Positions 7,243-14,198 of a stretch of 64,000 nucleotides of DNA are shown here, in pieces (within the stretch, counting starts at the first letter, position 1; every line of letters begins with the position of its first letter). This DNA comes from Bin87 sp965221295. GTDB taxonomy: Bacteria; Chloroflexota; Dehalococcoidia; Lucifugimonadales; UBA3495. The stretch is taken from the NCBI GenBank assembly GCA_965221295.1, contig OZ244879.1, forward strand, positions 2,852,001 to 2,916,000, read 5' to 3'. The translations under genes and the position numbers were made by a program. The notes under the pieces are model-generated. The model was not told the origin of the DNA. It saw only the letters and a program-made list of their open reading frames with translations, and did no database searches.

Positions 7243-9065
7243 CGATGACCAGCCGACGCCAAGCGGCGCAAGACAAATACGACCACCTCCTGCCGTTCAT
7301 CGAAGAAGCAGCGAACGAATACTATGGCGGGAACCTTGACCGGGGGTTTCGCCACTGGGCGTTTGCCACGGTTTTCGCCGGCGGGCACGGCGTTCAAGGC
7401 AACGATATCGTCGATTACACTGCAATAGACGGCTCCGACGATTTTGAGATTGATGGCTATTTCATCCCGGAATCCGACGACGATTCAGTGGTGCATTTGT
7501 TTCAGAGCAAGCATCGTTCGCCTAGCACTTCGATGGGGCCTCGGGAATTGGCGGCTTTCTTGAACGCTCCCAATCGGATCTTGAATGCAAATGAAGTTGC
7601 CGCTAGCAAAAACGAAGAAACCAAGGCATTGCACGATCAGATCGTTGCGTTGCTGTCGCAACATGGGGAACAATACAGCATCAACTTGGTCTGGGTGACC
7701 AGCGGACGCCTCACAGACACTGCCAAATTCCATGCCGTCGAACGCGGCTCATTCACGGTGCAAACTTCAATCCAAGGCAATCCCATTGAAGTGCCAGTGA
7801 CTCTGGAATGTTGGGATTTGGACACGCTCTCCGACGAACACACTACCCTGTTGGAAAGCGACCTAGTTACGAAATGCGATGTCGATTTCAAGATTCCACA
7901 AGGGGCTTACCATCAAACCGTGTCAAACGCCGAATACCGAACGTTGTCGATGACAGTCCCGGTCGGTCAAGTCATAGAAGCATTCGCTCGCCACCGGTTT
8001 CAAATTTTTCGTTTGAACCCAAGGGGCCCTTTGGGAAACAAAGTCAACAGAGCAATCAAGCGAACGCTGCTCAGTGATGTGGACCGCCGTCGATTTCACG
8101 TGCTGAATAACGGGATCACGGCCATATGCGATTCTTGGAGGCTGGACGAGAATAGTCTCTTTGTTCAAAATTTCCAAATTATCAACGGCTGCCAGACCAC
8201 CGTAACATTGTGGGATGCTCGCGCCGTTATAGCCGATGACCCTAACGTTTTGGTGGCGGTGAAACTAACCGAATGCCCCGAGCACTTTGCCCCCAAAATC
8301 GCTGAGACCACCAACAGCCAAACCGCTCTCCGCGCCGAAGATTTCACATCAAACGAGACTGTACAGATCAGGCTGCAACGTGAGTTTGGCACAATGAATC
8401 CGCCTTGGTTTTACCAGATAAAACGTGGCGAGTGGAGCAAGATGCTAGGTGGCCCACGCGAAAAGGAAATGTATCGTGACCCAACGGGTGGGTATAGGCA
8501 GCTCAACTTAAAGGATGTTGCGCAGGCGGTCGTTTCATTTGCAGGATTCCCGGGTGAAGCGAAGGACAAAATTCGTGCGTTTCTCAATAAGGAGCCGGTT
8601 TCGTCAATAGCCCGCGAAAGCGAATTCAGCTACGACGCCATCTATACCGAAAACGTAGCCGCCGCTCAGCTGCTGTTGCCAGCGGTGTTACAACGCAAGG
8701 TGTGGAAACAAGTTACGGCGGCCAAGGCGGATGAACAGTGGCTAGAATACGGACGCTTTCACATCGTATGGCTCATCGGGACTCTGTTGCGGGAGCACTA
8801 CCAGCTTGAAGGGAACATGTTTCCCGCACAACGCGCCATGTTGGTTACCGACCAGATCAATGACTGGTTTGAGCCGTTGTATGAGGTCGCAGTTGCAGCT
8901 ATCAGAAATACCTTAGAAGCAGCTGAATCCGACGGTACATTCACTGGTTACCGCGAGTTTTTCCGAACTGCCTCAAAATACCGGATAATGCAATCCAATC
9001 TGCAAGGGTTCTCCAGAACCATGCGCACATTGCCTGCCAATCCATTTGCAAACTTTCCGCGCTGA
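7239..9065 (+). CDS. AIPR-family protein (abortive infection phage resistance)
   Basis: A 608-residue protein with the AIPR core: LNPRGPLG (259-266), FHVLNNGIT (286-294), IINGCQT (314-320) and AETTNSQ (355-361) in the family order. AIPR proteins are linked to abortive infection and phage resistance. The N-terminal part has FEIDGYF (Asp72) and FQSKH (Gln89, Lys91), which resembles a PD-(D/E)XK nuclease site and is inferred, not proven. The start is the ATG overlapping the upstream stop; longer in-frame starts run through the previous gene. Composition is AT-rich against neighbours: the 60 bases at 8161-8220 hold only 26 G+C. This suggests horizontal transfer. Confidence 0.85.
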   Translation: MTMTSRRQAAQDKYDHLLPFIEEAANEYYGGNLDRGFRHWAFATVFAGGHGVQGNDIVDYTAIDGSDDFEIDGYFIPESDDDSVVHLFQSKHRSPSTSMGPRELAAFLNAPNRILNANEVAASKNEETKALHDQIVALLSQHGEQYSINLVWVTSGRLTDTAKFHAVERGSFTVQTSIQGNPIEVPVTLECWDLDTLSDEHTTLLESDLVTKCDVDFKIPQGAYHQTVSNAEYRTLSMTVPVGQVIEAFARHRFQIFRLNPRGPLGNKVNRAIKRTLLSDVDRRRFHVLNNGITAICDSWRLDENSLFVQNFQIINGCQTTVTLWDARAVIADDPNVLVAVKLTECPEHFAPKIAETTNSQTALRAEDFTSNETVQIRLQREFGTMNPPWFYQIKRGEWSKMLGGPREKEMYRDPTGGYRQLNLKDVAQAVVSFAGFPGEAKDKIRAFLNKEPVSSIARESEFSYDAIYTENVAAAQLLLPAVLQRKVWKQVTAAKADEQWLEYGRFHIVWLIGTLLREHYQLEGNMFPAQRAMLVTDQINDWFEPLYEVAVAAIRNTLEAAESDGTFTGYREFFRTASKYRIMQSNLQGFSRTMRTLPANPFANFPR

Positions 9066-9076
9066 TACGAGATCCC

Positions 9077-9520
9077 ATGCCTCCCCCCACCCCCCACCCC
9101 CTGTCTCCCGACGCGTTCGCCAGCCTTGGCTCCATCGCTGAGGTGTGCGGTGTGCTGCGCGGTTGGGGCCGGTCAGATCTGGCTGACCGCCTGGCCTACT
9201 TCGCCTCCGATGCGGATTTGGACGATGGCGACGTACCGCTGACGCTGGAAAGCGCGCGCGGTTTTTTGGCCTTCTTCGGCGGGATGGAAACGGAGGGCAA
9301 GATTGACCTGACTTGCTCACAGGAGGGCTGGGTTTGCGCCGGGTTGCGGTTTGAAGACAAAAGGAACGCCGCCTTGTGGTTCATTGACAGCAACAAAATC
9401 ATGATCACTGCCACCAACCGCGCTGGAGATTTTATCAACATCCGCGGCGATACGCACACCACGACTAGCAAAACTATCATGCGTAAACTGGCCGCAGAAG
9501 GGCTAATTAGATGTCTCTAG
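9077..9520 (+). CDS. Hypothetical protein, third gene of putative defence island
   Basis: A 147-residue soluble protein starting 11 bases after the AIPR stop. The visible pattern is LADRLAYFASDADLDDGDVP followed by SARGFLAFFGGME and a beta-rich C-terminal half with ALWFIDSNKIMITATN. I cannot name the family. The gene overlaps the next one by ten bases, so both probably form a two-gene unit. Function unknown; the position next to AIPR makes a defence-associated role plausible. Confidence 0.65.
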   Translation: MPPPTPHPLSPDAFASLGSIAEVCGVLRGWGRSDLADRLAYFASDADLDDGDVPLTLESARGFLAFFGGMETEGKIDLTCSQEGWVCAGLRFEDKRNAALWFIDSNKIMITATNRAGDFINIRGDTHTTTSKTIMRKLAAEGLIRCL

Positions 9521-9951
9521 CTGTTGGCCCACAAGAACAGTTACCAAACCATCATCATGTGGCCCGACACTGCCGGGCGCGCGACATGGCTGACGGGATA
9601 CCGCGAGAGAACGCTTTTCGTCTCCGCCAAGGCGAAGAATTCCTATCCACGAACTGGCTGGAGCATTTCCACGGCTCCGACCGGCAGGTACAAATCGCCG
9701 GGGCGCAGCAAGCTTTGACTGACAAGGGTTTCCGCATTAGGCGCAATGCCGCGTTTGCCGTTCTCAATGTTGGCGCTGCCATGACCGCGTGCCAAAGCGA
9801 ACTGAATGTCAACATCCGAATCGCAGCTCTGGGCGAATCCCGCGACCCTTCACATACTGGCATCTTCGGTTATTCTGCCAACGACACCGACGTTGCCGCT
9901 GTGCTGGCCCGGCAAGTCAAACTAGAAGAAGTTTATCCCGCCACGGCGTGA
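9511..9951 (+). CDS. Hypothetical protein, fourth gene of putative defence island
   Basis: A protein of up to 146 residues with LSTNWLEHF (about 44-52), a later FAVLNVG and a DPSHTGIFGY stretch. These look like conserved motifs of an uncharacterised bacterial family. The start is unsure: the ATG at 9511 overlaps the previous gene, but its first 25 residues look unlike a folded domain, and the ATG at 9586 (MADGIPRENAFRLRQ) may be the true start. A frameshift near 9560-9590 cannot be excluded. It closes the island before the aldo/keto reductase gene. Confidence 0.6.
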   Translation: MSLAVGPQEQLPNHHHVARHCRARDMADGIPRENAFRLRQGEEFLSTNWLEHFHGSDRQVQIAGAQQALTDKGFRIRRNAAFAVLNVGAAMTACQSELNVNIRIAALGESRDPSHTGIFGYSANDTDVAAVLARQVKLEEVYPATA

Positions 9952-9977
9952 CTACGTCCGAGAAAAGGATCCACACA

Positions 9978-10985
9978 ATGAAATACCGACAACTTCCCCG
10001 CACCGACCTCCTCCTCTCCGAAGTGGGCTTCGGCGTCTGGACGGTCGCCACCAACTGGTGGGGCCGCATCCCCGAAGAAACCCGCCGCCAACTCTTGGAA
10101 GAGGCGCTCGAACTCGGCATCAACTTCTTCGATACCGCCGATACCTACGGCGATGGCTACGGCGAGGAAATCCTGGCCAAGTTTATGGGGCACCGCCGCC
10201 ACGACATGATCATCGCCACCAAGTTCGGCTACGACATCTACGATCAAACCACGCCCCGCGTTGGCCACCAGGAGCGACCTCAGAAATTCGAGCCAGACTT
10301 CATACGCTTCGCCTGCGAACAATCCCTGCGCCGCCTCAACACCGACTACATCGACCTCTACCAGCTGCACAACCCGCGCCTGGAGGCCATCGAGAGCGAT
10401 GATGTCTTCGAGACTCTGGAGGAGCTGAAGCACGAGGGCAAAATACGTTACTACGGTTCCGCCCTGGGGCCCGACATCGGCTGGTTCGAGGAAGGCCAGG
10501 CCAGCATGGAAGAACGCCACGTCAACAGTTGCCAAATCATCTACAGCATCCTGGAGCAGGACCCAGCCAAGGACTTCTTCCCCATCGCAGAAAGGGAACA
10601 GGTCGGTCTGCTGTCCCGGGTGCCCCACGCCTCGGAAGCGCTGACCGGACGCTACGACGCGCCGCCCGAATTCGACGAAAGCGACCATCGATCCTACCGT
10701 CGCCACCAGTGGCTCAGCGAAGCCCTGGTCAAGGTGGATCAGGTGAAGTTCCTCGCCGGGGAAGAAACCGGCCGCACCATGAGCCAGGCCGCCATCCAGT
10801 TCGTCCTGCGCCAGCCCACCATCACCAGCGTGCTGCCCAACTTCACCACGCTGGAGGAACTGAAGGAATACTCCGCGGCTGTGGAAACCCCTCCATTGTC
10901 TGATGGCGATCAATCCATCATCGACGACCTGTGGGCCAACAATTTCTACGTCGGAGAGCCTGAACCCGAATTCCGGGAAGTCTAG
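9978..10985 (+). CDS. Aldo/keto reductase
   Basis: A 335-residue NAD(P)H-dependent oxidoreductase of the AKR superfamily. The catalytic tetrad is visible as Asp52 (NFFDTAD), Tyr57, Lys82 (IATKFG) and His131 (LYQLHNP). A C-terminal SVLPNFTTLEEL segment marks the cofactor-binding end. The ATG at 9978 starts the canonical MKYRQLPRTDLLLSEVGFG; the longer reading from 9789 runs through the upstream gene and is rejected. The substrate is unknown; the closest general type is the MocA/YghZ-like reductases. Confidence 0.9.
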   Translation: MKYRQLPRTDLLLSEVGFGVWTVATNWWGRIPEETRRQLLEEALELGINFFDTADTYGDGYGEEILAKFMGHRRHDMIIATKFGYDIYDQTTPRVGHQERPQKFEPDFIRFACEQSLRRLNTDYIDLYQLHNPRLEAIESDDVFETLEELKHEGKIRYYGSALGPDIGWFEEGQASMEERHVNSCQIIYSILEQDPAKDFFPIAEREQVGLLSRVPHASEALTGRYDAPPEFDESDHRSYRRHQWLSEALVKVDQVKFLAGEETGRTMSQAAIQFVLRQPTITSVLPNFTTLEELKEYSAAVETPPLSDGDQSIIDDLWANNFYVGEPEPEFREV

Positions 10986-11033
10986 CCGCCTCTCGCGGGA
11001 CGCGGCCGCCGTTTGCGGCGTCCGTTCGGCCGA

Positions 11034-11042
11034 TGCTATACT
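11034..11042 (+). promoter_or_regulatory. Extended -10 promoter for the Fur-family gene
   Basis: TG-C-TATACT lies 55 bases before the ATG. No clear -35 is present. Confidence 0.45.
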
Positions 11043-11097
11043 TGAACGATGGCCCGAGCGGCGCGCGGGAACGCAGCCCCAGGCCCGGAGGGCGCTC

Positions 11098-11568
11098 ATG
11101 ATGCAAAACGCGGTGGTTCAACATCTTCGTGAAGGCGGGGTGCGCGTCACCCCCCAGCGTCTGGCCATTGCCGAAGCGGTGCTGAATTCGGCCGACCATC
11201 CCACAGCCCTGCAGATCCACGAGCGAGTGCTGCAGCATTTCCCTTCCATGACCCTGGCCACCGTTTACTCCACGCTGGGGGTGCTGTCCAAGAGCGGCCT
11301 GGTACAGGAATTGCCCTTCGCCAAACAGTCCAGGTACGAGAGCAACGTGTCGCCGCACGTCAACCTGGTTTGCATCGGATGCGGCAACATCGCCGACGCC
11401 GACGACAGCAGCGACATCATTCTCCGGCTCCGCGACCAGGTTTCCAACGAGACCAGGTTTCAAGTCATGTGGCAGCGCGTCGATTTTCACGGCTGGTGTC
11501 GGGCCTGCGCCGGCGCGGCGGAGTCTTCCTCATCTGAAGGCTCGTCAACGTTGGAAGGCTCGTCCTGA
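11098..11568 (+). CDS. Fur-family transcriptional regulator (PerR-like)
   Basis: A 156-residue metalloregulator. The N-terminal winged helix has GVRVTPQRLAIAEAV (about 14-28) and SMTLATVYSTLGVL, the Fur recognition region. Two CxxC pairs (VCIGCG and CRACA) form the structural zinc site. In the regulatory site, the usual HxH before the first CxxC reads PHVNLVC, so the second His is Asn, which may change metal or peroxide sensing. The C-terminus ends in a Ser/Glu/Gly repeat made by an 18-bp tandem duplication. GGAGGG precedes two consecutive ATGs. Targets are unknown; the adjacent aldo/keto reductase is a candidate. Confidence 0.88.
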   Translation: MMQNAVVQHLREGGVRVTPQRLAIAEAVLNSADHPTALQIHERVLQHFPSMTLATVYSTLGVLSKSGLVQELPFAKQSRYESNVSPHVNLVCIGCGNIADADDSSDIILRLRDQVSNETRFQVMWQRVDFHGWCRACAGAAESSSSEGSSTLEGSS

Positions 11569-11579
11569 TTCGAAGGGGA
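11536..11579. repeat. 18-bp period tandem repeat across the fur stop codon
   Basis: GAAGGCTCGTC recurs at 11536 and 11554, and a degenerate copy (GAAGGGGAC) starts at 11572. The period is 18 bp and the array covers the 3' end and stop codon of the Fur-family gene. Confidence 0.7.
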
Positions 11580-11586
11580 CAAGCCA

Positions 11587-11952
11587 ATGATCACCGGCGT
11601 CGTGGGCATAACGCTCTGGACGGATAACCTGGACCGGATGGTTAGCTTCTACCGCGACACCCTACGGTTGCCGCTCCATTCCTTCCACGCAGACGAGGGT
11701 TTCGCCGCGTTCGCGCTGGGCGACATTCGGTTCAACGTGGGGCGGCACGGAGCCATTAGCGGCATCTCCAAAGACCCGTTGCGGGTGATGCCTCACTTGG
11801 GCGTAAGCGACATCCACGCGACGCACGCGCGCCTGGCCGCCGAGGGCGTCGAGTTCATCCGCCAGCCCGAGCAAGAGCATTGGGGCGGCTGGGTCGCCAC
11901 TCTAAAAGACCCAGACGGAAACACCCTGCAACTCCTGCAACTCAACCCGTAG
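11587..11952 (+). CDS. VOC superfamily protein (glyoxalase/bleomycin-resistance type)
   Basis: A 121-residue single-domain vicinal oxygen chelate protein. It shows VVGITLWTDNLDRMVSFYRD at the N-terminus and LKDPDGNTLQLLQ at the C-terminus, the two beta-alpha-beta-beta-beta halves with a terminal metal-ligand-type Glu/Gln region. Substrate cannot be deduced. It lies 18 bases after the Fur-family gene on the same strand and may share its transcript. A strong hairpin follows. Confidence 0.85.
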   Translation: MITGVVGITLWTDNLDRMVSFYRDTLRLPLHSFHADEGFAAFALGDIRFNVGRHGAISGISKDPLRVMPHLGVSDIHATHARLAAEGVEFIRQPEQEHWGGWVATLKDPDGNTLQLLQLNP

Positions 11953-11978
11953 AACCCTGGCTGTCGCAAGCGGAAATC

Positions 11979-12001
11979 GGGGCGACCGAATTGGTCGCCC
12001 C
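11979..12001. terminator. Hairpin between convergent genes
   Basis: A perfect 9-bp stem GGGGCGACC/GGTCGCCCC with a GAATT loop lies between the VOC gene (plus) and the flavin reductase (minus). It has no long T-tract, so it may act in both directions or need Rho. Confidence 0.65.
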
Positions 12002-12030
12002 TAATCATTGGCCAGCGGGAGTTGATCTGG

Positions 12031-12690
12031 CTAATCCGCGGCCCGGCCCGCAGACTCTTCCTCCGGCACGTAGGATGGCCGCACCAATTCGTAAACATCA
12101 TCCGTGCGGCAGTACATGTTGCCCGCCAAACGGCCGGTGGGTCGCAGGGCCTCGTGGTTGATGCGCAGTCCGTTGGGTCCTTCGTAAAGAACGTCGTCGC
12201 GCACGTGCATCCGGACGATCTCTCCGATCACCAGCCCGTGAGCGTGGGGCTGTTCGCCAATGTTGACCACCTGCACCAGGCGGCATTCCATGTTGACGGG
12301 AGACTCCAGAACGCGCGGAGCCTTCACGATTTCGCTGGGCGCCATGGTTAGTCCGGCAACGTCGAACTCCGAGGCGCCAGTTGGGTACTCGGCGGCGGTG
12401 GCGTTCATGGCGGCGGCGATGTCGTCCACCACCACGTTGACCACGTACTCGCCAGTCTCCTCAACATTCGTCAGGGTGTCCTTTCGCTTGTCCCGCCACC
12501 CTGGGGCTTTGCGCGACGAGGAAAAAATCAGGGTTGGCGGGTTGTAGGCCATGGCGTTGAAGAAGCTGTACGGCGCCAGGTTTACGGCGCCGTCGGTGGA
12601 AATCGTGGACACGAACGCTATGGGACGCGGCACTACCACGCCCGTCAGTATCATGTTGAAACGGTCGAAGTTTTTGGGATCGATCAGCAT
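12031..12690 (-). CDS. Flavin reductase-like domain protein (DIM6/NTAB type)
   Basis: A 219-residue FMN-binding split-barrel protein. Family marks are VVPRPIAFVST (19-29), VNLAPYSFFNAMAYNPP, and a later GEIVRMHVRDD segment. Such proteins reduce flavin with NAD(P)H, often to supply two-component monooxygenases, or act as flavoreductases themselves. The window holds several luciferase-like monooxygenases that could use reduced flavin, but none is adjacent. AGGAG precedes the ATG by eight bases. Confidence 0.85.
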   Translation of the reverse strand: MLIDPKNFDRFNMILTGVVVPRPIAFVSTISTDGAVNLAPYSFFNAMAYNPPTLIFSSSRKAPGWRDKRKDTLTNVEETGEYVVNVVVDDIAAAMNATAAEYPTGASEFDVAGLTMAPSEIVKAPRVLESPVNMECRLVQVVNIGEQPHAHGLVIGEIVRMHVRDDVLYEGPNGLRINHEALRPTGRLAGNMYCRTDDVYELVRPSYVPEEESAGRAAD

Positions 12691-12770
12691 CTGGAAGGCT
12701 CCTGCGCTCAGCGCGATGGGCGGTTGCGAATTTACCGGCAGATTATACCCTCAAACCGCCGCATGGAAAA

Positions 12771-12800
12771 TTGCCGCCATCGCCGGGGTTGAGATACAAT
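12771..12800 (+). promoter_or_regulatory. Sigma-70-type promoter for the first CaiB gene
   Basis: TTGCCG (12771-12776) and TACAAT (12795-12800) are separated by 18 bases, 76 bases upstream of the chosen start. Confidence 0.45.
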
Positions 12801-12850
12801 GCGTCGGCATACAGCGCATCGACGCTAAGTGATCAAGCCTTCTTTCATTC

Positions 12851-12886
12851 GGTTAGTTATGGACGCCCGGTTAGTTATGGACGCCA
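12851..12886. repeat. Two tandem 18-bp repeats spanning the start codon
   Basis: GGTTAGTTATGGACGCC(C/A) occurs at 12851-12868 and 12869-12886. Each copy contains an in-frame ATG, so the duplication has created two candidate start codons for the CaiB gene. Confidence 0.95.
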
Positions 12887-14070
12887 CAGGCCCTTTGGCG
12901 GGAATCAAAGTACTCGACCTGAGCGAAGACATCGCCGGGTCGTTTTGCGCTCGGTTGCTGGCTGACTATGGCGCCGACGTCCTCAAGGTAGAACCCCCCG
13001 GCGGTTCCGCGATGCGCCGCTTCGGGCCGTTCTACCAGGAAGATCCGCACCCCGAAAAGAGCCTGTTCTTCCTCATCCTCAACCTGAACAAGAAGGGCGT
13101 CACGCTTGACCTCAATGTAGCCGCCGGCCGCCGATTGCTGAAGGAATTGATTCCCCACGTGGACCTGGTGGTTGAAAGCTACCGGCCTGGGTTTCTCGCC
13201 GAGTCGGGTATCGGCTACGACGACCTCGCCAAGATCAACCCACGCCTGACGCTCACCTCGATAACCCCCTTCGGGCAAACCGGGCCCTACAGCCAATATT
13301 CCGGCGAGGAGATCGTGTCCTACGCCATGGGCATGGTAATGGGCATCAGCGGCGTGCAGGGACGGCCTCCTCTGAAGCACGGGGGCTTCCAGGCTCAATA
13401 CCAGGGAGGCCTCTTTGGCGCCGGCGCCACCGCCATGGCGCTGTTCGCCCAGGATCGCCACGGCGTCGGCCAGCACGTGGATGTCTCCATCACCGAGTGC
13501 GTCGCGTCAACCATGATGGCGACCCAGACAATCTACCCCTACATCGGCGGGGTGCAGATTCGGCGCGCCGACGGCACGATGTGGGAGAACCCCATGCCGT
13601 GTCAGGACGGCTGGATCATCGTGCAGGCCGGCGGCGGCGCCAGCTGGGAGGACATCGCCGACTTCTTCCAGGCGCCCGAATTACTGGAGCCTCGGTTCGC
13701 CGACCGCGCCCAGCGGGTTCGCAATGGCCCGGCCATGGACCAGGTGGTTCTGGACGCCATCCGCGACCGCCAGAAGTGGGAGCTGTTCCCAAAGGCTGCG
13801 GAAAAGCGCATGCTGTTCGGGTTGGTGCAGACCCCAACCGAATTGGCCGATTGCCCTCAACTGGAGTCCCGCGAATTCTACCGCGATGCTGACCATCCGG
13901 TCATCGGCAGGGTCAAAGTTCCCGCGGAGTTGTTCCGCATGACCCCCGCCGGATACAGTCTGCGTATGCCCTCTCCCACCTTGGGTCAACACAACCACGA
14001 AGTCTTTGTGGAAGGCCTGGGCTACAGCCCCGGTCAATTGGCGGTCATGCGCCAAACGGGGATCGTCTGA
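12877..14070 (+). CDS. CaiB/BaiF family CoA-transferase
   Basis: A 397-residue class III CoA-transferase, which would move CoA between organic acids in the cytoplasm. Family motifs are LAGIKVLDLSEDIAGSFCAR near the N-terminus, GADVLKVEPPGG (33-44), NKKGVTLDL and VDVSITECVA. At the position of the catalytic Asp169 of formyl-CoA transferase it carries Glu207, a conservative change. The start is uncertain: the ATG at 12877 gives the usual short N-terminus, and the ATG at 12859 or GTG at 12829 would add 6 or 16 residues. Its 3' end lies in a 16-bp repeat array. A second CaiB gene follows. Confidence 0.87.
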   Translation: MDATGPLAGIKVLDLSEDIAGSFCARLLADYGADVLKVEPPGGSAMRRFGPFYQEDPHPEKSLFFLILNLNKKGVTLDLNVAAGRRLLKELIPHVDLVVESYRPGFLAESGIGYDDLAKINPRLTLTSITPFGQTGPYSQYSGEEIVSYAMGMVMGISGVQGRPPLKHGGFQAQYQGGLFGAGATAMALFAQDRHGVGQHVDVSITECVASTMMATQTIYPYIGGVQIRRADGTMWENPMPCQDGWIIVQAGGGASWEDIADFFQAPELLEPRFADRAQRVRNGPAMDQVVLDAIRDRQKWELFPKAAEKRMLFGLVQTPTELADCPQLESREFYRDADHPVIGRVKVPAELFRMTPAGYSLRMPSPTLGQHNHEVFVEGLGYSPGQLAVMRQTGIV

Positions 14071-14139
14071 ATCGAGCATCGTCTGAATCGAGCATCATCT
14101 CAATCGAGCATCGTCTGAATTGGGCATCATCTGAATTGG
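14060..14139. repeat. Five tandem 16-bp repeats
   Basis: Units at 14060, 14076, 14092, 14108 and 14124, each 16 bp, share GCATCGTCTGAATCGA with one to four substitutions; a degenerate sixth unit begins at 14140. The first copy contains the TGA stop of the upstream CaiB gene. No spacers separate the units, so it is not a CRISPR array. Confidence 0.95.
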
Positions 14140-14198
14140 GCATCAACTCGACCAGGCGCCATCCGAACCAGGCAACACTTGAACGGAGTCGTCCATCC

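Noticed and set aside
14060..14139. Possible CRISPR array
   Set aside because: The 16-bp units are contiguous with no spacers and no cas genes are nearby.
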